Assembly (NCBI RefSeq): GCF_017742835.1
Contig: NZ_CP072392.1
Coordinates: forward strand, 2,216,385-2,280,384
Direction of reading: 5' to 3'
DNA length: 64,000 bases
DNA from: Aquabacter sp. L1I39
GTDB lineage: Bacteria > Pseudomonadota > Alphaproteobacteria > Rhizobiales > Xanthobacteraceae
Shown here in pieces: positions 7,540-17,421 of this stretch. The notes under the pieces are model-generated. The model worked only from the letters and a program-made list of their open reading frames with translations, did not search any database and was not told the origin of the DNA. Position 1 is the stretch's first letter. Each line of letters opens with the position of its first letter. Position numbers and translations under genes: made by a program.

Positions 7540-9159
7540 ATGACCGCTTCCGGCTTTTCCCTCCTGCACGATTCCGAACTCAATCGCGGCAGCGCCTTCG
7601 CCGTGGAGGACCGGGCGCGCCTCGGCCTCGAAGGCCTGCTGCCGCCCGGCGCCGATACGTTGGAGACCCAGGTCGCCCGCGTGCACCTGCAATTGGAGCA
7701 GCTCGATAACGACCTGCAAAAGTACCTGCTTCTGAGCGATCTCCAGGCCCGCAACCAGACGCTCTATTACGCCACGCTCATGTCCGACCCGGCCACCTTC
7801 ATGCCGCTGGTCTATACCCCCACCGTGGGCGAGGCCTGCCAGAAGTTCGATCATTTCCTGCGCGCCACGCGCGGCCTCTATCTGCCCATCACCGCCAAGG
7901 GGCGGCTGAAGTCCCTCATCGCCAACTGGCCGTACAAGGACATCCGCTTCATCGTGGTCACCGACGGCGAGCGCATCCTCGGCCTCGGCGATCTCGGCGT
8001 GAACGGCATGGGCATTCCGGTGGGCAAGCTTGCCCTCTATACGGTGTGCGCTGGCGTGCCCCCGGAAATGACGCTGCCCATCACCCTGGACGTGGGCACC
8101 AACAACGCCACCTATCTGGACGACCCGCTTTATCTCGGTCTGCGCCAGCAGCGGGTGCGCGGGGCGGAGTATGACGCCTTCATCGAGGAATTCGTCACCG
8201 CCATCGCCGAGCTCTATCCCAAGTGCTGCATCCAGTGGGAAGACTTCGCCAATTTCCACGCTGTGCCCATCCTGGAGCGCTACAGGGACCGCACCTGCAC
8301 CTATAATGACGACATCCAGGGCACGGCGGCGGTGGCGGTGGCGGGCATCTATGGCGCCCTGCGCATCTCCAAGGAGAAGCTTACCGACCAGACCTTCCTG
8401 TTCCTGGGCGGCGGCTCGGCTGCCACCGGCATTGCCGAACTGATCAGCGAGGCCATGGTGCTGGAAGGCGCCACCATCGAGGAGGCGCGGGCGCGCTGCT
8501 GGCTGTTCGACATTAACGGCCTGATGGTGTCCTCGCGCACCGACGTCGCCGACTTCCAGAAGCCCTTCGCCCATGACCATGCGGCGATCAGCTCGTTCGT
8601 CGAGGCCATCGAGCAGTTGAAGCCCACCGGCATTGTGGGCGTCTCCACCGTGCCCAAGCTGTTCAATCAGGCGGTGATCGAGGCCATGGCCAGGATCAAT
8701 GCCCGGCCCATCATCTTCCCCTATTCCAACCCCACCTCGCGCTCCGAATGCACGGCGGAAGAGGCCTATAAGTGGTCGGAAGGGCGGGCCATCTTTGCCT
8801 CGGGCAGCCCGTTCCCGCCGGTGAAGCTCGGCGACAAGACCTTCATCCCCGGCCAGGGCAACAACGTCTATATCTTCCCGGCCATGGGCATGGCCGTGCT
8901 GGCCACCCAGGCCACACGCGTCACCCAGGACATGTTCATCGTCGCCGCCCAGGCGGTGGCCGAACTGGTGACGCAAGAGGAGCTGGACAGCGGCCTCATC
9001 TATCCGCCCCAGCACGACATCCGCGCCGCCTCCCTCCATGTGGCCGCGCGCATTGCCGAGCGGATCTTCGACAATGGCCTTGCCCGCGTGGAACGGCCCG
9101 CCGACATCGCCGCCCATATCGAGGCCATGGCTTATCAGCCCGCCTATCCGGCGGTCTGA
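7540..9159 (+). CDS. NAD-dependent malic enzyme
   Basis: Oxidatively decarboxylates malate to pyruvate, giving a way to feed TCA carbon from aromatic catabolism to pyruvate. The protein (539 residues from ATG 7540) is of the large SfcA/MaeA type: YTPTVGEACQKF, a GLGDLGVNGMGIPVGKL segment, DDIQGTA metal-site region and the GGGSAATG nucleotide-binding loop. A TTG at 7528 in frame has a better-spaced AAGGA and could be the true start, adding four residues. NAD specificity is inferred from subfamily resemblance. Confidence 0.92.
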   Translation: MTASGFSLLHDSELNRGSAFAVEDRARLGLEGLLPPGADTLETQVARVHLQLEQLDNDLQKYLLLSDLQARNQTLYYATLMSDPATFMPLVYTPTVGEACQKFDHFLRATRGLYLPITAKGRLKSLIANWPYKDIRFIVVTDGERILGLGDLGVNGMGIPVGKLALYTVCAGVPPEMTLPITLDVGTNNATYLDDPLYLGLRQQRVRGAEYDAFIEEFVTAIAELYPKCCIQWEDFANFHAVPILERYRDRTCTYNDDIQGTAAVAVAGIYGALRISKEKLTDQTFLFLGGGSAATGIAELISEAMVLEGATIEEARARCWLFDINGLMVSSRTDVADFQKPFAHDHAAISSFVEAIEQLKPTGIVGVSTVPKLFNQAVIEAMARINARPIIFPYSNPTSRSECTAEEAYKWSEGRAIFASGSPFPPVKLGDKTFIPGQGNNVYIFPAMGMAVLATQATRVTQDMFIVAAQAVAELVTQEELDSGLIYPPQHDIRAASLHVAARIAERIFDNGLARVERPADIAAHIEAMAYQPAYPAV

Positions 9160-9161
9160 TT

Positions 9162-10424
9162 ATGGGGGATGCATCGCCGGCCGGCGAGGAAGAGGTCATC
9201 GCCCTGCTGCGCGCCTGCGCCCGTCTTCTGTTCTGCAACGGACAGACCACGGAGCGCACGGTCCGCAACCTCACGCGGCTCGCCGACCATTTCGGCCTGA
9301 CGCTCTCGGTCGGCGCCCGTTGGGGCGAGGTGGCGCTGCGGTTCGAGCGGCCAGAGCGGGGCGAGTGGCTGGAAATCGTGCCCGCCATCCCCGCCGGCGT
9401 GGAGATGCACAAGGTCACCGAGACCTTGAAGATGATGGACGCGGTGCGAGCCGGTTCACTTGGCCCCTCGGATGCCCTCGCCCGGATCAAGGACGTGGAG
9501 CACCTGCCCCCCGTCTCCCTGCTGCGCTTCGCCGGCCTTGCCGGTGCCGGCGCTGCGGCGCTGTCGGTGATCTTCGGCGCCACCGATCCCGTCACGATCC
9601 TCCTCGTCTTCATCAGCGCCTTTGCCGGGGCGTGCGTCCGGCGGTGGCTGGCGCGGGTGGCGCCCACGCCCCTGCCCCAGCCGCTGGCGGCCGCCTTTCT
9701 CGCCGGCCTCATTGCCGTGGGGGTCGGGCATCTGCTGCCCTCCAGCGCCGTGTTCGTCATCGCGCTCTGCCCCTGCATGGTGCTGGTGCCGGGCCCCCAT
9801 CTCCTGAACGGGGCCATTGATCTCGCCCGCATGCGCGTGCCCTTGGCCATCGAGCGCCTGGCCTTTGCCAGCCTCCTGGTGCTGCTCATCACGGTGGGCC
9901 TGCTGGCGGGCCTCTCGGTGGGCGGCCAGAGCATTCCCCTGACAGCGGGCGGCGCCAGCGTCGCCTTGCCGGTGGACATGATCGCGGCGGCCATCGCGGT
10001 GGCCGCCTATGGCACCTTCTTTTCCATGCCCTGGCGCTGGCTGCCTCTGCCCATGGCAGTGGGCATGGTGGCGCATGCGCTGCATTGGGGCGTGCTTGCG
10101 ATGGGGGGCGGCGCGGCGCTCTCGTCCTTCGTCGCCTGCCTCTTTGTCGGCGCGGTGGTGACGCCGTTGAGCAACCGCCTGCACTTGCCCTTCGCGGCCT
10201 TCGCCTTCGCCTCGGTGGTGTCGCTGATCCCGGGCTCCTTCGTGTTCCGCATGGCGGACGCCCTGATCGGCATGGCCAATGCGGGCCCGGCCGCGGCGCC
10301 GCAATTGCTGACGGCCGCCGCCGTCTACGGCACCACATCGGTGGCGGTGATGGTGGCCATGGCCTTCGGCCTCATCCTGCCGAAGATGCTGATCGAGGAC
10401 ATCGATCCGCCGAAGGACACCTGA
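9162..10424 (+). CDS. Threonine/serine exporter family protein (ThrE-like)
   Basis: A 420-residue membrane protein. The cytoplasmic N-terminal ~120 residues match the DUF1212 half of ThrE (LLFCNGQTTERTV, LGARWGEV-like SVGARWGEVALRF, VEMHKVTETLKMMD), and the rest is about ten hydrophobic helices including the second half (PGSFVFRMADALIG). ThrE exports threonine and serine in corynebacteria; the substrate here is unknown. It starts two bases after the malic enzyme stop, so the two are probably co-transcribed. Confidence 0.85.
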   Translation: MGDASPAGEEEVIALLRACARLLFCNGQTTERTVRNLTRLADHFGLTLSVGARWGEVALRFERPERGEWLEIVPAIPAGVEMHKVTETLKMMDAVRAGSLGPSDALARIKDVEHLPPVSLLRFAGLAGAGAAALSVIFGATDPVTILLVFISAFAGACVRRWLARVAPTPLPQPLAAAFLAGLIAVGVGHLLPSSAVFVIALCPCMVLVPGPHLLNGAIDLARMRVPLAIERLAFASLLVLLITVGLLAGLSVGGQSIPLTAGGASVALPVDMIAAAIAVAAYGTFFSMPWRWLPLPMAVGMVAHALHWGVLAMGGGAALSSFVACLFVGAVVTPLSNRLHLPFAAFAFASVVSLIPGSFVFRMADALIGMANAGPAAAPQLLTAAAVYGTTSVAVMVAMAFGLILPKMLIEDIDPPKDT

Positions 10425-10445
10425 CCGCCCCGCGGAGCCGGCGCG

Positions 10446-11333
10446 TCACGCCCGGAAGCGCCGCCGCAGGTCTGCGGCCGGGGGTGGAAGGGCGCCGTGC
10501 TCGTTCACCCCATGGGCATCGAGCCAGCGCTCCGATCCCTCCACCAGCGCGCCGTAAATGTCCGCGCACAAGGCACGGGCCGCCGCGCCCGGCCAATCGG
10601 CGGGCAGGATCTCGGCCGGCAGGAGCGGATCGCGCAGCACGATGCGCCGGTATTCATGGATGAGCAGAACCCGCGCCACCAGCCGGTCGAGGTCGCTCAT
10701 GCCGCCACCATCCGCCAGCGCCGCGCCGAGCGGACCGAAGACGGCCAGGAAACGCCCATAGGCTTCGCCGGTCTGGGCCAGCGGCCAGGCGCGGGCGGCC
10801 AGGGTGCGCGCCTCATCCGGCCCGCCTCGGGCTTCCACATGGAGGCTGTCGGCCGCCTCGCTGGGCACGGCCGCTCCGCCGGGCGCGATCCAAACGCCCG
10901 CGGCCGGCGAGCCGAAGCCGGCATCGGACAAGGCTTCGCGCAAGCCCTCGCGGCTGGAAATGCCATCCAGGAACAGCATCTCGAAATGCCCGCGCCAGTC
11001 CGGCGGACGCTGGGCATAGATGTGCGCGCTCGCCCGCCGGAAGGTCTCGCGGCCCTTGTCCGCCAGTCGGTAGAAGGAGTTGCGGCCGATGCGCGTGCGC
11101 TCCAGCCAGCCATCGGAGGCCAGGCGCGAGACGGCCGTGCGCACCACCCCGTCGGCGATCCCCATGGCATTGAAGAAGGCCAAGAGCGTGCCCAGCCACA
11201 CGCTGCCGCCGCGCGGCACGATGGCATCGCCATAGATGGTGATGATGATGGACCAGGTGCGCGAGGGCTCGGCCCGCACATGGTCGAGGATCTGGTTCAG
11301 CGCCGCTTGGGTGGGCGAGGAGGCGTCCGGCAT
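10446..11333 (-). CDS. paaX: Phenylacetic acid degradation operon repressor PaaX
   Basis: PaaX is a winged-helix repressor that releases DNA when it binds phenylacetyl-CoA. The 295-residue protein has the family N-terminus (SIIITIYGDAIVPRGGSVWLGTL), the recognition region VRTAVSRLASDGWLERTRIGRNSFYRL, and the C-terminal LIHEYRRIVLRDPLLPAEILPADWPG. It lies 5 kb from paaA and just downstream of a TetR gene on the same strand (70-base gap), so the two regulators may form an operon. It converges with the ThrE-like gene with a 21-base gap. Confidence 0.93.
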   Translation of the reverse strand: MPDASSPTQAALNQILDHVRAEPSRTWSIIITIYGDAIVPRGGSVWLGTLLAFFNAMGIADGVVRTAVSRLASDGWLERTRIGRNSFYRLADKGRETFRRASAHIYAQRPPDWRGHFEMLFLDGISSREGLREALSDAGFGSPAAGVWIAPGGAAVPSEAADSLHVEARGGPDEARTLAARAWPLAQTGEAYGRFLAVFGPLGAALADGGGMSDLDRLVARVLLIHEYRRIVLRDPLLPAEILPADWPGAAARALCADIYGALVEGSERWLDAHGVNEHGALPPPAADLRRRFRA

Positions 11334-11403
11334 GGATGCTCCATAGCGCTGGAAGGGCCGAACCGGAACCCGTCAGACGCCGGCGCGTGGAGGGAGGCCG
11401 GCC

Positions 11404-12165
11404 TCAGTCCCGCGAGGCTGCCGCGCGCGGCCGGGCCGCGGCGCGCTTGCGGGGCTTGGCGGACGGCGCGGGAGTGGGCGAAACCGCCGCCTTCGCGGCC
11501 TTGCTCTCGGCCTTCGCCTCGGTGACCTCGCCCTGCCCCGCGCTCTCCGCCGGCGCGGGCGTGCCGACAACAGCCACCGCCTCCTGCGCCCCCGCCTGGA
11601 GCAAGGTGGTCACGAGGCGCGCATATTCGGCGCGCGAGAGGCCTTTGCCGTCCCGGAACCACAGATAGTGCCAATTGAGCATGCCGAAGAGCGACATGGT
11701 CAGGGGCTTCAGCATCGGCCCCCGCCCCACCTGCGGCACCGCCTCGGCCAGCGCGTCGGAGAAGATGCGCACCAGCACGCGCTCCAATTCGCGCAGCACG
11801 TCCTGCTTTTCCTGCGGCAGGAGCTTCAAGTTGGCGATCTGGATCTGGTGCTGCGAATCGGCATCCCGATAGGCCTCCAGCAGGCCGGCGGAAATGGCGA
11901 ACAGGCGCTCCTGCGGATCGCGCGCGCCGGCGGCCGCCTCCTCCACCACCTGGATGAGGGCGTCCAGATGGTCGGAGATGATGTCGAAGAGCAGCGCTTC
12001 CTTGTCGGGATAATAGTGATAGAGCAAGGCCTTGGAGACGCCGCAGGCATCCGCGATCATGGTGATCGAGGTGCCGGAATAGCCGAACTGCGCGAACAGC
12101 TCGGCCGATTTGTGCAGGATCGCCAGCCGCTTGGTGTCGTAATCCTGGGCGCGTGTGCGGGCCAT
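11404..12165 (-). CDS. TetR-family regulator, possibly PaaR-like
   Basis: The N-terminal helix-turn-helix spans residues ~31-56 (TSITMIADACGVSKALLYHYYPDKEAL); the middle is a typical ligand-binding helical domain. The last ~50 residues are an odd, low-complexity Ala/Pro/Lys tail ending in basic KPRKRAAARPRAAASRD. ATG at 12165 (GGGAAA upstream) was chosen over an upstream start with no family homology. It is divergent from the branched-chain-type ABC operon, with a TetR-style palindrome between. TetR regulators of this style control paa genes in other proteobacteria; the link here is by context only. Confidence 0.85.
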   Translation of the reverse strand: MARTRAQDYDTKRLAILHKSAELFAQFGYSGTSITMIADACGVSKALLYHYYPDKEALLFDIISDHLDALIQVVEEAAAGARDPQERLFAISAGLLEAYRDADSQHQIQIANLKLLPQEKQDVLRELERVLVRIFSDALAEAVPQVGRGPMLKPLTMSLFGMLNWHYLWFRDGKGLSRAEYARLVTTLLQAGAQEAVAVVGTPAPAESAGQGEVTEAKAESKAAKAAVSPTPAPSAKPRKRAAARPRAAASRD

Positions 12166-12302
12166 CCGTTTCCCAATCCCAACCTTCAGGCGCACGCCAG
12201 CCGCGAAGGGAGAGCCGCTCACAACGGCCGGCGCGGCGCGCGCTGAAATCCCGCATATCAAAGATTGTCCGGCTGGTCGATCAATTGCGTTGCGCGGCGT
12301 TT

Positions 12303-12333
12303 TTGACCTCGATCAAATCCGCACGGATATGAT
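12303..12333 (+). promoter_or_regulatory. Promoter of the first branched-chain-type ABC operon
   Basis: TTGACC (12303-12308) and TATGAT (12328-12333) with a 19-base spacer. The spacing is long, but the operator palindrome begins two bases after the -10 box, as expected for a repressed promoter. Confidence 0.45.
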
Positions 12334-12335
12334 TG

Positions 12336-12349
12336 ACCAATCGGTCGGT
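12336..12349. promoter_or_regulatory. TetR-type operator
   Basis: ACCAATCGGTCGGT is close to the palindrome ACCnACCGGTnGGT used by many TetR-family regulators; pairing extends outward to TT...AA/ATT...AAT at 12332-12353. It lies in the divergent gap between the TetR gene and the ABC operon, so autoregulation plus control of the transporter is the simple reading. Confidence 0.6.
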
Positions 12350-12479
12350 TAATCTTACAGTGAAGTCGTCGCTCCTCCCCAAAGGTCAGGCCGCAAGGCC
12401 CCTGGGGTGGGCGGACGCTTGGAGGCGGGCCAACCCGCCCTTGCGACGGTCAGGTCTGGACCTTTTGGAGGAACGCCAC

Positions 12480-13637
12480 ATGGGTATGTCCGTCTTCGGA
12501 CGGTGGACGCTGCGCGCTGCCGCCTTCGCTGCCGCGCTTTCCACTTCCGCCTTTGCCGCCGAGCCCGTGAAGATCGGCTCCGTCGTATCGGCCACCGGCC
12601 CCGCCGCCTTTCTCGGCGACCCGGAAGCCAAGACGCTGAAGCTCTATGTGGAAGAGCTGAACAAGAAAGGCGGCCTGCTCGGGCGCCCGGTGGAGCTGGT
12701 GCTCTATGACGATGGCGGCGATGCCAACAAGGCGCGCACCTTCGCCACCCGCCTCGTGGAAGACGACAAGGTGATCGCCATGGTGGGCGGCACCACCACG
12801 GGCACCACCATGGCCATGATCCCCGTCTTCGAGGACGCCAAGATCCCCTTCATTTCGCTGGCCGGCGCCATCGAGATCGTCGAGCCCGTGCGGGCCTTCG
12901 TCTTCAAGACCCCGCACACGGACAAGACCGCGTGCCAGAAGATCTTCGAGGACATGAAGGCCAAGGGCATCACCAAGATCGGCATGATCTCGGGTACGGA
13001 CGGCTTCGGCAAGTCCATGCGCGCCCAGTGCCTGAAGGTGATCGGCGACTACGGCATCACCGTGCTGGTGGACGAGAATTACGGCGCCACCGATTCCGAC
13101 ATGACGCCCCAGCTCAACAAGATCAAGAACACCGCCGGCATCCAGGCGGTGCTCAATCCCGGCTTCGGCCAGGGCCCGGCCATCGTGACGCGCAATTATG
13201 CCCAGCTCGGCATCGCGCTGCCGCTCTATCAGAGCCACGGCGTCGCCTCCAAGAGCTTCATCGACCTGGCCGGCCCCGCCGCCGAGGGCGTGCGCCTGCC
13301 CGCCCCCGCTCTGCTGGTGGTGGACAAGCTGCCCGACAGCGATCGCCAGAAGGCCATCGGCGCGGCCTACAAGGCGTCTTACGAAAAGGCCACCGGCCAG
13401 CCCGTCTCCACCTTTGGCGGCTACGGCTTCGACGGCATCCAGCTCCTGGTGAACGCCATCGAGAAGTCCAAGTCCACCGACCCGCAGAAGATCCGCGACG
13501 CCATCGAGGCCACCAAGGACTATGTGGGCGTGACCGGCATCTACACCATGTCCGCCACCGACCATCTGGGCCTTGGCACGGACAGCTTCCGCATGCTGGT
13601 CATCAAGGGCGGCGACTGGGTGATGGAAGCCAAGTAG
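12480..13637 (+). CDS. ABC transporter substrate-binding protein, branched-chain amino acid (LivK) type
   Basis: Periplasmic binding protein of a HAAT-type importer. The 385-residue precursor has a signal peptide ending SAFA before AEPVKIGSVVSATGPAA, then the type I periplasmic fold (ELNKKGGLLGRPVELVLYDD, MVGGTTTGTTMAM, ISGTDGFGKSM). GGAGGA lies at the right distance from ATG 12480; a second ATG two codons later is possible. First gene of a five-gene operon under a TetR-type operator next to paaX. Substrates of such systems include aromatic acids as well as amino acids, so an aromatic ligand is plausible but unproven. Confidence 0.92.
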   Translation: MGMSVFGRWTLRAAAFAAALSTSAFAAEPVKIGSVVSATGPAAFLGDPEAKTLKLYVEELNKKGGLLGRPVELVLYDDGGDANKARTFATRLVEDDKVIAMVGGTTTGTTMAMIPVFEDAKIPFISLAGAIEIVEPVRAFVFKTPHTDKTACQKIFEDMKAKGITKIGMISGTDGFGKSMRAQCLKVIGDYGITVLVDENYGATDSDMTPQLNKIKNTAGIQAVLNPGFGQGPAIVTRNYAQLGIALPLYQSHGVASKSFIDLAGPAAEGVRLPAPALLVVDKLPDSDRQKAIGAAYKASYEKATGQPVSTFGGYGFDGIQLLVNAIEKSKSTDPQKIRDAIEATKDYVGVTGIYTMSATDHLGLGTDSFRMLVIKGGDWVMEAK

Positions 13638-13658
13638 GCTTTTGGGGGCCCGTTCCCA

Positions 13659-13699
13659 GCCCTCCCCCTCCCTGGCCCTCCCCCGCAAGCGGGAGAGGG
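13659..13699. repeat. Dispersed palindromic repeat, pair 3 copy a
   Basis: CCCTCCCCCGC-AA-GCGGGAGAGGG core at 13676-13699 with the C-rich left flank CCCTCCCCCTCCCTGG. Inverted relative to 13761-13803. Confidence 0.75.
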
Positions 13700-13760
13700 A
13701 AATCCGCCGGGATTGAACACGTTCGGCCCAGTCTCGGCACCCGATCCCCGTCCTGCCAAG

Positions 13761-13803
13761 CTCCCTCTCCCGCGAGAGCGGGGGAGGGTTGGGGAGGGGG
13801 CGC
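13761..13803. repeat. Dispersed palindromic repeat, pair 3 copy b
   Basis: CCCTCTCCCGC-GAGA-GCGGGGGAGGG core at 13763-13788 with a G-rich right flank; reverse orientation to 13659-13699. Confidence 0.75.
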
Positions 13804-13937
13804 CGGGCGGAGGGGGCGCCGGGCGGAGCCTTGGAGGGTCAGCCCGCCCCGATCGCACCCGTGTCCGAAGGGCGGCAAGGCCCCGACCCGCCCCACCAAA
13901 CATCCACCACCCGCTTCCAACAGGACCCGACACCCCT

Positions 13938-14810
13938 ATGGCCGAGTTCCTGCAACTGGTGTTTTCCGGGCTAACGGTGGGCGCGGTCTATGCGCTCGTC
14001 GCCCTCGGCTTCACCCTCATCTACAACGCCTCGGACGTCATCAATTTCGCCCAGGGCGACTTCGTGATGATCGGCGGCATGGGCACCGTCTTCCTGGCGG
14101 CGACCGGCATCGCGCTGCCGCTGGCGGCCTTCATCGCCATTCTCGGCGCCGTGATCGTGGGGCTGCTGCTGCATCGCCTGGCCATCGAGCCGGCGCGCGG
14201 GGCCTCGCCCGTCGCCCTCATCATGATCACCATCGGCGCGTCCATCTTCATCAAGGGCGTGGCGCAGGTGGTGTTCGATAAGCAGTTCCACTCCCTGCCC
14301 GCCTTTTCCGGCGATGCGCCCATCGCGGTGGGTGGCGCCACCATCCTGCCCCAGAGCCTGTGGGTGGTGGGCACGGCGCTGGTGCTGTTCGTGGGGCTCT
14401 ATCTGTTCCTGGAAAAGACGCTGATCGGCAAGGCGCTGCTCGCCACCGCCGCCAATCGGCTCGCCGCGCGCCTCGTGGGCATCAATATCACCATCATCCT
14501 GGCGCTCGCCTTCGGGGTGTCGGCCGCCATCGGCGCCATTGCCGGCGTGGTGGTGACGCCCATCACCCTGACCCGCTACGACGTGGGCACCCTCTTTGCC
14601 CTCAAGGGCTTTGCCGCCGCCATGGTGGGCGGCATGGGCCATCCGCTGGGCGCGGTGGTGGGTGGCTTGCTCATCGGCCTCCTGGAGGCGTTCGGCGCCG
14701 GCTACATCTCCTCCACCTACAAGGATGCGGTGGCCTTCCTCGTCATCCTGCTGGTGCTCTTCTTCATGCCGCGCGGCTTGTTCGGCGGCCGCAGCGTGGA
14801 GCGCGTGTGA
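13938..14810 (+). CDS. ABC transporter permease, LivH type
   Basis: Inner-membrane permease of 290 residues with about eight hydrophobic segments. Diagnostic parts are SGLTVGAVYALVALGFTLIY and NFAQGDFVMIGG at the N-terminus, and the cytoplasmic coupling region FALKGFAAAMVGGMGHPLGAVVGG. Its stop and the next start share one base (TGATG), so it is translationally linked to the LivM-type gene. Confidence 0.93.
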   Translation: MAEFLQLVFSGLTVGAVYALVALGFTLIYNASDVINFAQGDFVMIGGMGTVFLAATGIALPLAAFIAILGAVIVGLLLHRLAIEPARGASPVALIMITIGASIFIKGVAQVVFDKQFHSLPAFSGDAPIAVGGATILPQSLWVVGTALVLFVGLYLFLEKTLIGKALLATAANRLAARLVGINITIILALAFGVSAAIGAIAGVVVTPITLTRYDVGTLFALKGFAAAMVGGMGHPLGAVVGGLLIGLLEAFGAGYISSTYKDAVAFLVILLVLFFMPRGLFGGRSVERV

Positions 14811-15753
14811 TGCTGGCCGCCGCGCTCAAAGCCCGTTTCTCGCCCCTCCTGGTGCTGGCCCTTATCATGGTGCTGGTGCCCCTCATCGCCCCCTCCTCCT
14901 TCTATCTGCGGGTGGCGGCCCTGGTGTGGATCTTCGCCCTCGCCGCCCTGGGCCTCACCATCCTCATGGGCTATGCCGGCCAAGTGAGCCTGGGCCATGC
15001 CGGCTTCCTCGGCATCGGCGCCTATGCGGTGGCCATCGGCCCGGCGCATCTGGGGCTCCATCCGCTTTTGTCCCTGGTGCTGGGGGCGGCACTGTCCGGC
15101 CTCATCGCCTTCCTGGTGGGCCGACCCATCCTGCGGCTGAAAGGCTATTATCTCGCCATCGCCACGCTCGGCTTCGGCGTTATCATCGCCCTCGTGCTCC
15201 ACAGCGAGAGCGCGGTGACCGGCGGGCCGGACGGCATGTCTGTGGCACGCCTGACGCTGTTCGGCTGGCGCGTGTCGGGGGCGCAGAACTGGTATTGGAT
15301 TTCCGCCGGTGCGCTTCTCATCGGTGCCTTCCTCGCCCTCAACATCGCCGCGAGCCCCACGGGACGGGCGCTGAAGGCGCTGCATGACAGCGAGGTGGCG
15401 GCGGCCGGCACGGGCGTGGACGTGGGCGCCAAGAAGCTCGTCGCCTTCGTCATCGGCGCCGTCTATGCCGCGTTCGCCGGCGGGCTGCTGGCGCTGATGA
15501 ATGGCCTCATCACCCCCGATGCCGCCTCCTTCATGCACTCCATCGAGCTGGTGGCCATGGTCATCATCGGCGGCCTCGGCTCGGTGCTGGGCGCCGTGGT
15601 GGGCGCCGCCTTCCTGGTGGTGCTGCCGCAGGCCCTCACCGGCCTTCAGGAATATGAGCAGGCGGTGCTGGGCCTGCTCATCATGGTGTTCATGATCTTC
15701 CTGCCCGCGGGCATCGTGCCCACCATCCGCAACTGGCTGCTGGAGCGCGTGTC

Positions 15754-15757
<4 letters not shown>
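14810..15757 (+). CDS. ABC transporter permease, LivM type
   Basis: Second permease subunit, 315 residues, about nine membrane helices. Family landmarks are GYAGQVSLGHAGFLGIGAYA, RLKGYYLAIATLGFG and LVAMVIIGGLGSVLGAVVGA. It starts on the last base of the LivH-type stop and its own stop overlaps the next ATG (ATGA). Confidence 0.93.
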
Positions 15758-16528
<771 letters not shown>

Positions 16529-16542
<14 letters not shown>

Positions 16543-17227
16543 AGGCCTGACCTCCGCCTATGGCCGCATCACGGTGCTGCATGACATCTGCCTGACGGTG
16601 AAGACAGGAGAGATCGTAGCGCTCGTGGGCTCAAACGGGGCCGGCAAGACCACGCTCCTGCGCACCCTGTCCGGCGTGCAGCCGGCCAGTGGCGGGCGCA
16701 TCCTGTTCGAGGGCAAGCCCATCGAGCAGCTGGAGCCCCACGCCCGCGTGGCACTGGGCATTTCCCAGTCGCCGGAAGGGCGGCAGGTGTTCGGACCGCT
16801 CTCCGTGGAGGACAATCTGCGCCTCGGCGCCTTCCGCCGCCGCGCGCCGGACAAGGATACGCTGGCCCAGGTCTATGAGATGTTCCCCATTCTCCACGAG
16901 AAGCGGCACATCCCGGCCATGAGCCTGTCGGGCGGGCAGCAGCAGATGCTGGCCATCGGCCGCGCCCTCATGGCGGCCCCCAAGCTCCTGTTGCTGGACG
17001 AGCCCTCGCTGGGCCTCGCGCCGCTGCTGATCGACCAGATTCTGGCGGCGGTGGTGGCCTTGAAGGGGCAGGGCATCACCGTGCTGCTGGTGGAGCAGAA
17101 CGCTTCCGCCGCGCTGGCCATCGCCGATCGCGGCTATGTGCTGGAAACCGGCCATGTGGTGCTGGAAGGCAAGGGCGCGGCCCTGCTGGATGATCCCAAG
17201 GTGCGCGCCGCCTATCTGGGCCTCTGA
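16529..17227 (+). CDS. ABC transporter ATP-binding protein, LivF type
   Basis: Second ATPase. Walker A GSNGAGKT at 34-41, signature LSGGQQQMLAIGRAL, Walker B LLLLDEPSLGLAPLL and the ending VLLVEQNAS. GTG at 16529 is preferred: GGGAGG sits six bases before it and the overlap with LivG is 14 bases. An ATG at 16508 would add seven residues without a better ribosome site. Last gene of the operon; a GC hairpin follows. Confidence 0.93.
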
Positions 17228-17234
17228 GCCCCCC

Positions 17235-17264
17235 GCCCTTCCCGTCCCGTTCGGCGGGGAGGGC
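17235..17264 (+). terminator. Hairpin after the first ABC operon
   Basis: GCCCTTCCCG and CGGGGAGGGC pair over 10 bases with one G-T, loop of 10, but no T-run follows. It may mark the operon end or be a diverged member of the palindromic repeat family. Confidence 0.35.
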
Positions 17265-17421
17265 ATAGCCGAAGGTCCCTCTCCCCGAGATTGCGAAACA
17301 GGCGCACTATTCGTGCATCCGCCTATTGCTTAGGCAGTCTGGCGGCGCAGAACGACGTCAGGACTGCCCGCATTCTTGGCATGTGGGTTGCTTCTCCTGG
17401 GGTCATCCAAGGGAGAGCACC

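Larger units (their letters stand above)
13638..13937. other. Intergenic gap inside ABC operon with paired palindromes
   Basis: A 300-base spacer between binding-protein and permease genes, without a supported gene. It holds two inverted copies of the dispersed palindrome. Binding proteins are usually needed in excess of the membrane parts, and hairpins in this position commonly achieve this by protecting the upstream mRNA; that role is inference. Confidence 0.65.

Noticed and set aside
6895..9117. 740-codon minus-strand frame opposite fumC and malic enzyme
   Set aside because: Composition and position show an antisense shadow of two confidently identified enzymes.
17228..17421. TPP riboswitch before the NMT1/THI5-like gene
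   Set aside because: The conserved CTGAGA and ACCTGATC-type elements were not found in the leader.
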